Below, in pieces: positions 1 to 8,309 of a stretch of 64,000 nt of DNA. Numbering within the stretch: the first letter of the stretch is position 1; every line of letters begins with the position of its first letter. A program made the position numbers and the translations under genes. Origin of the DNA: Tritonibacter aquimaris (GTDB taxonomy: Bacteria > Pseudomonadota > Alphaproteobacteria > Rhodobacterales > Rhodobacteraceae); the NCBI RefSeq assembly GCF_009617595.1, contig NZ_WIXK01000005.1:310001-374000 (forward strand). The letters run 5' to 3'. The notes under the pieces were generated by a model. The model was not told where the DNA came from. It saw only the letters and a list, made by a program, of their open reading frames with translations, and ran no database searches.

Positions 1-80
1 GCGGCCAGCTCTACTTGTGAGATCCGGCTCAAATCCTTGTCGAGGGTGCGCCACCCTTTGGGAGAAGGGGCGTTGGACAT
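1..80 (-). CDS. 5' end of a gene cut by the window edge; possibly an inorganic phosphate transporter (PiT family)
   Basis: An open frame runs leftward from ATG at 80-78 to the window edge, about 26 codons. A clear ribosome binding site (AAAGGA) lies about seven bases upstream. The visible residues begin MSNAPSPKGWRTLDKDLSRI. A short polar N-terminus with a 'TLDKDL' motif reminds me of alphaproteobacterial PiT phosphate permeases, but this is recall from a very short stretch and no membrane segment is visible yet. It starts 23 bases after the NUDIX stop on the same strand, so the two may be cotranscribed. Confidence 0.55.
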   Translation of the reverse strand, partial: MSNAPSPKGWRTLDKDLSRISQVELA

Positions 81-103
81 TGCGGTTCCTTTGGCGTCTG
101 TGC

Positions 104-565
104 TCAAAGAGCAGCGAGCAGTTCTTGCAGCTCAGGCTCAGCCACCAGTGTTGAAGCCTTTTTCGGCGAGAGCCATTTTCGCTTTCGCTGCGAGGCTTCG
201 GGGTAGCTGTCTGCCAGTTTGTGCACATTTACAGCATAGATCAATGTTGTCACCGGCTCGCGGGTGCCATTGTCGCGCCGTTTGTAATAGTTATACGACC
301 CAATTGGCGTGTCATCAATTTCAGCTTCGATGACACCAGCCTCTTCCCAGGCTTCTTGCAACGCAGCTTCTGAACAGGTCTTGCCGTTCATCGGCCAGCC
401 TTTGGGGATGATCCAGCGACCGGTGTCACGGCTGGTAATCAGCAAAACCTTACGATTGTCACCGCTGCCACGCAGGCACAGGGCTGCAACCTGCAACCGA
501 CGAGGGCGCAGGATGAGCGGGCGCAGGTATTCTTCCCAAACCTTTGTTGGGAAAAAAGATGTCAT
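104..565 (-). CDS. NUDIX hydrolase
   Basis: Predicted 153-aa NUDIX-fold pyrophosphohydrolase, the kind that cleaves nucleoside diphosphates linked to another moiety (for example diadenosine or inositol polyphosphates); the substrate is not determined. The Nudix box lies at about residues 56-78, beginning GWPMNGK and ending QEAWEEAGV. The metal-binding EE pair (74-75) and E71 are present, but the first Glu is Lys62 and the usual Arg before E71 is Gln70. I chose the internal ATG (MTSFF...) over a TTG or ATG further upstream because the conserved part of the family starts about there; neither site has a strong Shine-Dalgarno. It is followed on the same strand by the truncated gene at the window edge. 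Confidence 0.85.
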   Translation of the reverse strand: MTSFFPTKVWEEYLRPLILRPRRLQVAALCLRGSGDNRKVLLITSRDTGRWIIPKGWPMNGKTCSEAALQEAWEEAGVIEAEIDDTPIGSYNYYKRRDNGTREPVTTLIYAVNVHKLADSYPEASQRKRKWLSPKKASTLVAEPELQELLAAL

Positions 566-727
566 CGACGGGGACAGAATTGTCTGCTTCCTCTGAAATT
601 TGATGGAATGTAACGATAACATGTAGGTTTTCAAGGCCTCGACCGTCGCTTCTGAAGACTACAGCCGGGTTATTTGCAATTCATTGCAAATTTCTTGCAA
701 TTGCTGCCGTTTGATAGGTGTGGCGCG

Positions 728-3187
728 TTATTTTGCGGTGGGACGACGTTTGGCCCGTAACGTGGGATCTGCCTCGGTGGGATCTTCGGGCCAGGGGTGT
801 TTGGGGTATTGCGCGCGCATGTCCTTGCGCACATCCTCATAAGAGCCGGCCCAGAAACCGGGAATGTCGCGGGTAATCTGGATCGGTCGCTGTGCGGGTG
901 ACAGCAGGGTGACTTTCAGTGGTTCTGTGCCGATGGTCGGGTGGCGTGTGACGCCAAACAGCTCTTGCAGGCGAACCTCAATGGCGGGGATCTCGCCGCT
1001 GTAATCAATTGGTATTTTGCGACCAAGCGGCGTTTTGAAACTGGCAGGAGCTTCACGTTCCAAAAGCTGCGACTGCTCCCAGCTCAGCGCGGCTTGCAAT
1101 GCGGGCACCAGATCAAACCGTTTCCAGTCTTCCTGGCTGCGTTCACGCCCAAGCATCGGCAAAAGCCAGTCCTCCAGCGTGGCCATAAGGCCATCATTTG
1201 AAAAATCTGGAAGGTCATGTCCGGCCTCACGTAAAAGCTCTACCCGCGCCACCAATCGTTTGGCCGCGGGGGAGAATTTGAACCCGAGATCGCGCACACC
1301 ATCCAACATCGCGCGGGCGACCACGTCTTGGGGGGCGTTCTTCCAAATCTGATCATCCAGAACGATTGCGCCAAGTTGCTCTTGTTTGCGCGTGACCACG
1401 CGCCGGTCGCGTTTGGACCATTCACACAGATCCACCTGGGTGATCTGATCTGCAAACAGGTCGCGGATGTCGCTGAGGCTGATCTGCGCGGCCATCCGAA
1501 TGCGCGCTTCACGGGGGTTGCCATCAGTGTCGAGCGTCACAATGAACGGGGCGCTCGCCAGGCCGTCGGCGCTTTCCATCACTGCGCCTTTCCCACCTGA
1601 GAGCACAAAACGCGCGATATCGCCCTTGCGACGCTGGCCAATGCGATCCGGATAGGCCAAGGCGGCCATTGCGGCAGGCGATAGGTCGCGCGATACTTCC
1701 GGAGACTGACGGCGCAGGCGTTTGATCTCAGATTTGATCCGCTCAACCGTTTGGCGGTTAAACTGATAGGGGCGGCGGCTGGCAAAGGCTTTGGCATCTT
1801 TTAAAAGCTCAAGCCGGAGCGCCAGGTCCGGTGGCGCGCCGCGCAAAGGATCGCGTTCGCCGCACAGCGCACATAGCGGCGCGGCGGCAGGGCCTGCGTT
1901 CAGCAGCAGATGTCCAAGGCGTGGGTGCAGCGGAAGTTTTGCCAGAGCTTTGCCGTGATCGGTGATGCGCCCATCCTCAGCAAGCGCGCCCAGCATGCGC
2001 AGCAATGCCTGCGCTTCGCTTAGCGTGCCAACTGGGGGCTGGGTCAAAAACGAAAGATCCTCTGGGCTAGCCCCCCATAACGCGAGCTCAAGTGCCAGTG
2101 GCGCAAGATCCGCCGCCTCAATCTCTGCCGGAGGGAACGCCATCAGCGCGCCTTCTTCGCCCTTGGTCCAGAGCCTGTAGCAGATACCTTCGGCCACCCG
2201 GCCTGCACGACCCTGACGCTGGGTGGCTTCGGCGCGGCTGACCCGCTCGGTCACCAGCCGCGACATGCCGGAGCCGGGGTCAAACCGCGCCCGACGCGAT
2301 TGCCCCATATCAATCACAACCCGCACATCCTGAATGGTCAGCGAGGTCTCGGCGATCGACGTGGCCAAAACGATTTTGCGCCCCTGTGTGGCAGGGCGAA
2401 TGGCCGCCTGCTGTTCTGCAAAGGGCAGCGCGCCAAACAGGGGGCGAATTTCGCAGCTTTCTGGCAGGCGCGAGGACAAGGTGGTAGCTGCGCGACGGAT
2501 TTCGCCTTCGCCGGGCAAAAACGCGAGCAAAGCGCCGCCGGTTTTGCGGCTTTCACGTTCGGCGCGCACAATAAGATCAACCATCTCATCGATCCTGCGG
2601 GCTTTGGCTGGCAGAGGTTTTTCCAACCAGCGCGTTTCCACCGGGAAGCTGCGCCCCTCGGATGTCACCATTGGCGCATCCATCAAAGCAGCAACAGGTG
2701 CCGCATCCAATGTGGCAGACATGGCAATCAGCATCAGATCATCGCGCAGCGCACCCGCAACCTCGAGACATAGCGCCAGGCCAAAGTCAGCATTCAGCGA
2801 ACGCTCATGGAATTCATCAAAGATAACCGCAGAGATCCCCGGCAGATCGGGTTCGCGCTGCAGCAGCCGGGTCAGGATGCCCTCTGTTACCACTTCGATC
2901 CGGGTGTCCTTGCTGACTTGGGCTGCGCCGCGCATGCGGTAGCCCACGGTCTGCCCTACCGGCTCCCCCAGGGTTTCTGCCATCCGTTCTGCGGCGGCAC
3001 GCGCTGCCAGACGGCGTGGCTCCAGCATGACAATTTTACCCGCGCAGAGGTTCGCATCCAGCAACGCGAGCGGCACCCGCGTGGTTTTGCCCGCCCCCGG
3101 TGGGGCCTGTAAAACCGCACGACCGGTTTGGCGCAACGCGGCTATCAGGTCGGGCAGGGCGGATTCGATGGGAAGCTTTTGTGACAT
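728..3187 (-). CDS. hrpB: ATP-dependent helicase HrpB
   Basis: DEAH/RHA-family superfamily 2 helicase of 819 aa, close to the usual HrpB length. Walker A (APPGAGKTT) is at residues 28-36 and the DEFH box at 124-127. A helicase C-terminal domain with QRQGRAGR follows, then the long HrpB-specific C-terminal region ending in the hallmark PKHPWPEDP. HrpB is a putative RNA helicase whose physiological role is poorly known in most bacteria. The ATG has a good ribosome binding site (AAGGAG). It is transcribed divergently from meaB across 192 bases. Confidence 0.96.
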   Translation of the reverse strand: MSQKLPIESALPDLIAALRQTGRAVLQAPPGAGKTTRVPLALLDANLCAGKIVMLEPRRLAARAAAERMAETLGEPVGQTVGYRMRGAAQVSKDTRIEVVTEGILTRLLQREPDLPGISAVIFDEFHERSLNADFGLALCLEVAGALRDDLMLIAMSATLDAAPVAALMDAPMVTSEGRSFPVETRWLEKPLPAKARRIDEMVDLIVRAERESRKTGGALLAFLPGEGEIRRAATTLSSRLPESCEIRPLFGALPFAEQQAAIRPATQGRKIVLATSIAETSLTIQDVRVVIDMGQSRRARFDPGSGMSRLVTERVSRAEATQRQGRAGRVAEGICYRLWTKGEEGALMAFPPAEIEAADLAPLALELALWGASPEDLSFLTQPPVGTLSEAQALLRMLGALAEDGRITDHGKALAKLPLHPRLGHLLLNAGPAAAPLCALCGERDPLRGAPPDLALRLELLKDAKAFASRRPYQFNRQTVERIKSEIKRLRRQSPEVSRDLSPAAMAALAYPDRIGQRRKGDIARFVLSGGKGAVMESADGLASAPFIVTLDTDGNPREARIRMAAQISLSDIRDLFADQITQVDLCEWSKRDRRVVTRKQEQLGAIVLDDQIWKNAPQDVVARAMLDGVRDLGFKFSPAAKRLVARVELLREAGHDLPDFSNDGLMATLEDWLLPMLGRERSQEDWKRFDLVPALQAALSWEQSQLLEREAPASFKTPLGRKIPIDYSGEIPAIEVRLQELFGVTRHPTIGTEPLKVTLLSPAQRPIQITRDIPGFWAGSYEDVRKDMRAQYPKHPWPEDPTEADPTLRAKRRPTAK

Positions 3188-3379
3188 AGCTCCTTATTGT
3201 CAGAGCTGCGTCAAAGGTCCAGTGCAGGTGCGACCCCAAGCTGTTTTCGCGCGCAAATCGCAGGAGCGTTACGTCAGGGGTTTTGACTTGGTGCGCTAAC
3301 ACTCATTTCTGCCAATCCAAGACTGGACTTTCGGGCGCGGCTCCGGTTGAACTCGGGCAACAAAGAGGGAGGCTGACGC

Positions 3380-4363
3380 ATGGGTGATGAGATAGCACAA
3401 TTGGGGGAACGGATCCTCAATGGCGAGCGGCGCGCACTGGCCCGCGCCATCACCCTGATCGAAAGCGGTCGCAGCGATCACCGTGCCGATGCTGAGCTGC
3501 TGTTGCAGCAGGTGCAACAATCAGGCCGCGAAGCGCTGCGCATTGGCCTTTCTGGTACGCCGGGTGTTGGCAAATCCACCTTTATCGAAGCCTTCGGTAT
3601 GATGCTGATCAAAATGGGGCTGAGGGTAGCTGTGCTTGCAGTGGATCCAAGTTCTACCCGATCTGGTGGTTCGATCCTTGGAGATAAAACCCGGATGGAA
3701 TATCTGAGCCGCGAGAAAAACGCCTTTATCCGCCCATCGCCCAGCCAGAATCATCTTGGTGGGGTGGCGCGTCGCACCCGTGAGGCGGTCGCGCTCTGCG
3801 AGGCGGCTAATTTTGACGTTGTCTTGATCGAAACCGTTGGTGTGGGGCAGTCAGAAACCGTTGTGGCAGAGCTTTCGGATCTGTTCCTGCTCTTGCTGGC
3901 ACCTGCGGGGGGCGATGAGCTGCAGGGCGTGAAACGCGGCATTATGGAAATGGCCGATATGATCCTGGTGAACAAAGCCGATGGTGATCTGAAATCAGCC
4001 GCCACCCGCACCTGTGCCGATTATGCTGGTGCGCTGCGCCTATTGCGCAAGCGTCCGCAGGATCCCGATGGTTATCCCTGTGCAAAAACGGTGTCCGCGA
4101 TTGAAAAAGATGGCCTCCAAGACGCCTGGGAGACCATCCAGACCTTGATCGAATGGCGCAAGGACAATCACCATTGGACTCGCCGTCGCGCTTCACAAGC
4201 GGCCTATTGGTTTGATCAGGAAGTGCGCAGCGCGCTTTTGGCACAGTTGAATGCGCCCGATGTGCGTCAACGCATGGCGCAGCTCAGCGCCCAGGTGGGG
4301 CAGGGGCATATGGCACCAACGCATGCTGCGCGCAAATTGCTTGCCTCATTGGCGCAGTCATAG
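3380..4363 (+). CDS. meaB: MeaB-type GTPase, methylmalonyl-CoA mutase-associated
   Basis: G3E-family P-loop GTPase of 327 aa. The Walker A motif GTPGVGKST lies at residues 59-67 and the guanine-specificity NKAD motif is present. In characterised homologs MeaB protects and helps load adenosylcobalamin into methylmalonyl-CoA mutase. No mutase gene is in this window, so the pairing is inferred from family knowledge; cobyric acid synthase at 17.3-18.8 kb is a separate link to B12 metabolism. A GC-rich hairpin plus T-run follows the stop at 4402-4424. Older databases call the same family ArgK/LAO transport ATPase. Confidence 0.93.
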   Translation: MGDEIAQLGERILNGERRALARAITLIESGRSDHRADAELLLQQVQQSGREALRIGLSGTPGVGKSTFIEAFGMMLIKMGLRVAVLAVDPSSTRSGGSILGDKTRMEYLSREKNAFIRPSPSQNHLGGVARRTREAVALCEAANFDVVLIETVGVGQSETVVAELSDLFLLLLAPAGGDELQGVKRGIMEMADMILVNKADGDLKSAATRTCADYAGALRLLRKRPQDPDGYPCAKTVSAIEKDGLQDAWETIQTLIEWRKDNHHWTRRRASQAAYWFDQEVRSALLAQLNAPDVRQRMAQLSAQVGQGHMAPTHAARKLLASLAQS

Positions 4364-4401
4364 CGCCAGACGGGCTTCATCTTTATATAAATACTCAAGA
4401 C

Positions 4402-4424
4402 AGCCCCATCAGGGGCTTTCTTTA
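4402..4424 (+). terminator. Rho-independent terminator of meaB
   Basis: Stem AGCCCC/GGGGCT with loop ATCA, followed by TTTCTTT, 38 bases after the meaB stop. Confidence 0.7.
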
Positions 4425-4518
4425 TATTGTGGGCGCGGCAAAAGCACAGTAGATGCCGGTGCAGCGCATGCATTTGCGGGAAAACACTGGCTGGCACCAT
4501 AAATCCGTTTCATTTGGC

Positions 4519-4547
4519 TTGACCCCGCCCGCGATTCCTCCTAAACG
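4519..4547 (+). promoter_or_regulatory. Candidate sigma-70 promoter for rpmB
   Basis: TTGACC (4519-4524), a 17-base spacer and TAAACG (4542-4547), about 120 bases upstream of the rpmB ATG. The -35 is good and the -10 is weak. The rest of the 4364-4667 gap holds the meaB terminator and no convincing gene. Confidence 0.35.
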
Positions 4548-4667
4548 CATCCAACCAGTTTTCGGGCGCAGCCAATGGCCGCGCCCCTTGTGATTTGGCA
4601 GTTGATTCGATGTTTCGGCAATTTGGTCGGCCTCGGTTCTTCCGCCCCAGAAACGAAGGATAAACTC

Positions 4668-4958
4668 ATGTCGCGCCGTTGCGAACTGACCGGAAAAGGC
4701 CCGATGACTGGCAACAATGTCAGCCATGCGAACAACAAAACCAAACGTCGCTTTTTGCCGAACCTGAACGACGTTACCCTGCAGTCCGAGACCCTGGGTC
4801 GTGGCGTCAAGCTGCGCATCTCTGCTGCTGCACTGCGCTCTGTTGATCACCGCGGTGGTCTGGACGCCTTCTTGGCAAAAGCCAAAGACGAAGAGCTGTC
4901 CACCAACGCGCTCAAAGTGAAAAAAGAAATCGCAAAAGCGCAGGCTGTAGAAGCCTAA
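4668..4958 (+). CDS. rpmB: 50S ribosomal protein L28
   Basis: Basic 96-aa protein starting [20 protein letters not shown], the typical alphaproteobacterial L28 N-terminus, with the usual [11 protein letters not shown] segment. It is a component of the large ribosomal subunit. The start was chosen by homology and by GAAGGA upstream; the frame stays open for 31 more codons upstream without a ribosome binding site. It is monocistronic: a meaB terminator precedes it and a strong terminator follows. Confidence 0.98.
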   Translation: MSRRCELTGKGPMTGNNVSHANNKTKRRFLPNLNDVTLQSETLGRGVKLRISAAALRSVDHRGGLDAFLAKAKDEELSTNALKVKKEIAKAQAVEA

Positions 4959-4987
4959 TACGCGTCTTTACGATCGTAGAATACAAA

Positions 4988-5017
4988 ACGCCGTCTGGTT
5001 ATCCAGGCGGCGTTTTT
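4988..5017 (+). terminator. Rho-independent terminator of rpmB
   Basis: Stem ACGCCGTCTGG/CCAGGCGGCGT (one wobble pair), loop TTAT, then TTTT, 29 bases after the rpmB stop. Confidence 0.88.
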
Positions 5018-5068
5018 GTCGCGTGTGTCCCTCTTGTGATGTGCTGATCGCCTCGGCATAAGAAGTCT

Positions 5069-5443
5069 ATGAGACATCTGTTGCGGATATACCTGAGCTT
5101 GGCTTTGATGCTGAGTGTGACCCTGATGGGGCAGGGGGCCGCTGCTGGCATGGTTATGCCGGATGCCGCCGGGCGGATGGTTATCTGCACCGGTGATGGG
5201 GTGATCTCGATCTATGTGGATGCGGATGGCCAACCCACCGCCCCTGATCACGTCTGTCCTGATTGTGTGGTCATGAGCGCATCACTGCTGATGCCCGCGC
5301 TGCTGGAATGGCGAGCGCCGCAGTCCACAGCGCGCAATGCGCCAATCCTTGTACGTTCCTTTTGCACCACTTGGCTTGCCCCAAGTTCAAGCGCCCGGGC
5401 ACCGCCCGTCAGCCTGTTAATTTCATCCCTAATTACAGTCTGA
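5069..5443 (+). CDS. DUF2946-like small secreted protein, copper-associated context
   Basis: A 124-aa protein with an N-terminal signal-peptide-like segment (residues about 1-26), a region around CTGDGVISIYVDADG and an HVCPDCV motif. This looks like DUF2946, whose members often sit next to copper or cytochrome-oxidase genes; the match is from memory. It ends 16 bases before the PCu(A)C copper chaperone gene on the same strand, so the two probably form an operon. The Cys/His motif could bind copper, which is inference. Confidence 0.72.
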   Translation: MRHLLRIYLSLALMLSVTLMGQGAAAGMVMPDAAGRMVICTGDGVISIYVDADGQPTAPDHVCPDCVVMSASLLMPALLEWRAPQSTARNAPILVRSFCTTWLAPSSSARAPPVSLLISSLITV

Positions 5444-5459
5444 CACTTAAGGAAAACAC

Positions 5460-6002
5460 ATGTCTTTTACCTCTAAATTCATCGCCGTCGCTGCTGCTGT
5501 GATGCTCAGCGGTGCAGCGCTCGCAGATCAAGCCAATGGTGTGGCCATCGAAGACGCCTATGCGCGCGTCTCCTCTCCGAACGCCAAAGTGGGTGCGATC
5601 TTCTTTGAAATTGACAACCACGGCGCGCAGGATGATCGCCTGATTGACGCCAAATCCGATATCGCGGCCCGCGTTGAGCTGCACACCCACAAAGAAGGCA
5701 ATGATGGCGTAATGCAGATGCTGCATGTGCCCGAAGGCTTTGCTGTTACTGCTGGGGGGCATCACGCGCTCAAACGTGGTGGTGATCATGTGATGCTGAT
5801 GGGGCTGCACAAGGGGCTTCGTGACGGGGATGAAGTTGCACTGACACTGGTGTTTGAAAAAGCCGGTGAGATCGAAGTTGTGGTGCCTGTTGATCTTAGC
5901 CGCAAGGGTCATGCTGGCCACGGCGAGCATAAGCACAGTGAGCATAAACATGATGACCACAAGCACGATGGTCACGGGGATCACTCTGGCCACAATCATT
6001 AA
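5460..6002 (+). CDS. Periplasmic copper chaperone PCu(A)C with His-rich tail
   Basis: A 180-aa exported protein. The signal peptide covers residues 1 to about 22 (cleavage near ALA-D). The PCu(A)C domain has ligand candidates His75/His77, Met85/Met87 and the HVM triplet at 110-112. A C-terminal tail from about residue 150 alternates His with Asp, Lys and Glu and carries about twelve histidines. PCu(A)C proteins hand Cu(I) to the CuA site of cytochrome c oxidase. The His tail, absent from minimal homologs, suggests extra metal binding or buffering. Its partner DUF2946 gene lies just upstream and a terminator follows the stop. Confidence 0.92.
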   Translation: MSFTSKFIAVAAAVMLSGAALADQANGVAIEDAYARVSSPNAKVGAIFFEIDNHGAQDDRLIDAKSDIAARVELHTHKEGNDGVMQMLHVPEGFAVTAGGHHALKRGGDHVMLMGLHKGLRDGDEVALTLVFEKAGEIEVVVPVDLSRKGHAGHGEHKHSEHKHDDHKHDGHGDHSGHNH

Positions 6003-6012
6003 ATCACAATTT

Positions 6013-6038
6013 GGGCGCGGGGATCTCGCGCCCTTTTT
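6013..6038 (+). terminator. Rho-independent terminator of the copper pair
   Basis: Perfect 7-bp stem GGGCGCG/CGCGCCC with a 7-base loop, followed by TTTTT, just after the PCu(A)C stop. Confidence 0.8.
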
Positions 6039-6064
6039 GCATCCAACTTCGTGAGGTGATCCAA

Positions 6065-6511
6065 ATGGCGCAGCGTATTCTGTTTGTCTGTCTTGGCAAT
6101 ATCTGCCGTTCCCCCGCGGCTGAGGGCGTGTTTCGTAGTCTTTGTCCTGAATGTGAGACTGACAGCGCTGGCACCTCTGCCTGGCATGTCGGCGAGCCGC
6201 CCTACGGCCCAATGCAGGCCGCCGCGCGGATGCGGGGGCTGGATCTTTCAGATCTTCGCGCGCGTCAGTTTGTGGCGGGGGATTTTGCGGCTTTTGATCT
6301 CATCGTGGCAATGGATCAGGATAATCTGCAAAATATCGAAGCTTTGCGCCCAGATGGATCTGACACAGAGGTGGTCTTGCTCACAGATTACGCGGCAGAG
6401 ACCGGGGCAAGCCATGTTCCCGATCCCTATTACACGCGTGAATTTGATGCCTGCCTCGATCTGATAGAGATCGCGGCCGCCGGGCTTAAACAGGCTTTGG
6501 CTCCGGGCTGA
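6065..6511 (+). CDS. Low-molecular-weight protein tyrosine phosphatase
   Basis: A 148-aa LMW-PTP. The P-loop CLGNICRS places the nucleophile at Cys9 and the phosphate-binding Arg at 15; the general acid Asp120 is in VPDPYY. It removes phosphate from tyrosine residues of cytosolic proteins; the bacterial targets are unknown here. The start was taken at MAQRILFV because the P-loop must lie near the N-terminus. The longer upstream frame would run through the preceding terminator. It converges on the LysR gene, 21 bases away. Confidence 0.93.
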   Translation: MAQRILFVCLGNICRSPAAEGVFRSLCPECETDSAGTSAWHVGEPPYGPMQAAARMRGLDLSDLRARQFVAGDFAAFDLIVAMDQDNLQNIEALRPDGSDTEVVLLTDYAAETGASHVPDPYYTREFDACLDLIEIAAAGLKQALAPG

Positions 6512-6532
6512 ACAAGCGCAGCCCGTGCAAAG

Positions 6533-7498
6533 TCAGTCGTTGATGACCTTAAACTCACCTGCGAGCCAGGGCAGGCGCGCCACGACTTTGTCGATCATCT
6601 GGCTTTGCACCAGGCGGCGGCTGGTGGTGGCGACATCACGTGGCACCCGATCTGCCCAATCTGACGCTGCAAACAGCGAAATTGTACGTTCCAGCGCGCC
6701 AAATGGCAGCGGGAACGCTTCGAGTTGGTCATGGAAACGCTCAGCACGCATATATCCCAGTGGTGTGGTGACGGCCCAGCCGATCCGACGTGCTACCATC
6801 GCCATCAGCGCCAGATGGGAGCCAATTTCAAAACGCTCCTCAAAGGCAAATCCCGCGCGCTGCATCTGTGCTTCGATCTGCTGCGAAATGAGCTGCTCGC
6901 GGGCATAGCGCAGGAAGGGCAGGGTATTCAGCCGATCAATGTCGACTTCAGCGCTGCCCAGCAACCCCTTGGGGGCAACCAGAATAAAGGGATCTCGTAC
7001 CAGCGGATATTCGGTGATGCCGCTGCGGGGCTCACCTGTTGATGCGGCGATGGCGATGTTCAGTTCACGTGCATCCATCGCACGGCTGATTTCCAGGCTT
7101 GAGGCGGTGATCATCTTGAACCGGCACTGGGTCATGCTGTCGGCCAGGATGGTTGCAAGGCGTGGTGTCAGGTCATTGTCAAAATCATCAATCAAACCTA
7201 TCGACAGGGTGCTGAGATGGGTCAGATCCATCACCGACATTTCGCTTTGAGCCAGTCGCAGTTCTGACAGAACCAATTCCGCGCGGCTTAGAAAATTGCG
7301 CCCCGCCGGGGTTACAACCATGGGGCGCCGTCCGTGATCCACCAGATCCCCACCCAGTGCTTTTTCCAGATTTCGCAATTGTTGGCTGACGGCGGGTTGG
7401 CTCAACCCTGTAATTTCTGCAGTTTGTGCCACCGACCCTGTCTTTGCCAAAGCTTCAAAAACTTCAAGCCCCCGCAGGGTAACCCCTTTTAACAACAT
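6533..7498 (-). CDS. LysR-family transcriptional regulator
   Basis: A 321-aa regulator with an N-terminal winged helix-turn-helix (residues about 5-65, including TGLSQPAVSQQLRNLEKALG) and a C-terminal periplasmic-binding-protein-like effector domain. The start MLLKGVTLRG is preceded by GGAG at good spacing, so the 55-codon in-frame upstream extension is rejected. No divergent partner lies next to it, since the gene upstream is on the same strand, so the target genes and effector cannot be read from context. Confidence 0.9.
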   Translation of the reverse strand: MLLKGVTLRGLEVFEALAKTGSVAQTAEITGLSQPAVSQQLRNLEKALGGDLVDHGRRPMVVTPAGRNFLSRAELVLSELRLAQSEMSVMDLTHLSTLSIGLIDDFDNDLTPRLATILADSMTQCRFKMITASSLEISRAMDARELNIAIAASTGEPRSGITEYPLVRDPFILVAPKGLLGSAEVDIDRLNTLPFLRYAREQLISQQIEAQMQRAGFAFEERFEIGSHLALMAMVARRIGWAVTTPLGYMRAERFHDQLEAFPLPFGALERTISLFAASDWADRVPRDVATTSRRLVQSQMIDKVVARLPWLAGEFKVIND

Positions 7499-7750
7499 AT
7501 TTGCGCTCCAAAAAAATCTGGCACTTAGTAACCGTTGCGCGCATTTAGGAAAAAGGTGCGAGTCCACCGGTTTTTCCCCATAAACTTCAACGGGAAATTC
7601 AGTCACAGACAAGCGTTTCATTGTCTTATGGCATTCACGTAACATGCCCATATATTTCGACAAAGCAAAGTCAGGAAACGCGCAAGGTGCCTATTGATCG
7701 TGCAGCCGTGCAAAAAATATCGCGCTGGCGGAATATTATAGGGCCGAAAG
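7499..7750. other. Upstream region of the LysR gene, no gene seen
   Basis: About 250 bases of lower-GC sequence. It contains an in-frame upstream extension of the LysR frame without a better start signal and no other convincing coding potential. It probably holds the LysR promoter. Confidence 0.5.
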
Positions 7751-7780
7751 AAAAAGGGCCGCTCAGCAATGAGCAGCCCT
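7751..7780 (-). terminator. Rho-independent terminator of the 103-aa secreted protein gene
   Basis: Read on the minus strand: an 11-bp stem with one mismatch (AGGGCTGCTCA/TGAGCGGCCCT) followed by TTTTTC, just past the stop of the gene at 7799-8110. Confidence 0.75.
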
Positions 7781-7798
7781 GTTTTGGCTCGTGATGAA

Positions 7799-8110
7799 TT
7801 AGCCGCAAATCCGTCTGGCTGTTTCACCAAACGCCTTGTAGCGCTTCCACAGTGCCTCATCGCTGCGATTGCTTGATTGGCGCACGCTTTGCGCCTCATC
7901 CGGGTTGCTAAACCATTTTGCCACGGTGCGCTGTTCGCGGCGAGACAGCTGATTATCAGCAACGCGGCCGATGCAATTGCACAGGTTCCGATTGGCTGTG
8001 CGATCTGATTGTCGGCAGGCTCGTTCCACATCTGCACTGGCGGGAGTGAGCGGTACAAAAGCCGCCAGCGTCATACAGGTTGCGCCAACCATCAAAAAGA
8101 TACGTGTCAT
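7799..8110 (-). CDS. Conserved small secreted protein, function unknown
   Basis: A 103-aa protein with a signal peptide (residues 1 to about 26, ending PASA). The mature part is basic, with a Cys-x-Cys pair (LCNCIG), another Cys near the start and a C-terminal ICG. Similar roseobacter proteins carry the automatic name 'arginine transporter', which the sequence does not support: it is short, has no transmembrane segments beyond the signal and no transporter motif. A role in the periplasm, perhaps with disulfides, is inference. A terminator follows the stop. Confidence 0.75.
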   Translation of the reverse strand: MTRIFLMVGATCMTLAAFVPLTPASADVERACRQSDRTANRNLCNCIGRVADNQLSRREQRTVAKWFSNPDEAQSVRQSSNRSDEALWKRYKAFGETARRICG

Positions 8111-8309
8111 CGATTCTGCCCCGCTATTTCGCCTGTTCCAGATTGTGATGAGTTGCGGCTTGCACCTATAAGGTGTGCCGCCTCAAACTGGTTAAGATCA
8201 GCTTTTGAAAGATATTTATTGATGCGACAGGACGGGACGAGACGCAATGCTTTCAAATCGAAAACAGCTGCTGCGCGGGTTTTTGCCCAAACAGCAGCTG
8301 AAGAAATTT

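Noticed and set aside
7499-7663. N-terminal extension of the LysR regulator
   Set aside because: The LysR helix-turn-helix normally starts within the first residues, and a GGAG site precedes the internal ATG at 7498.
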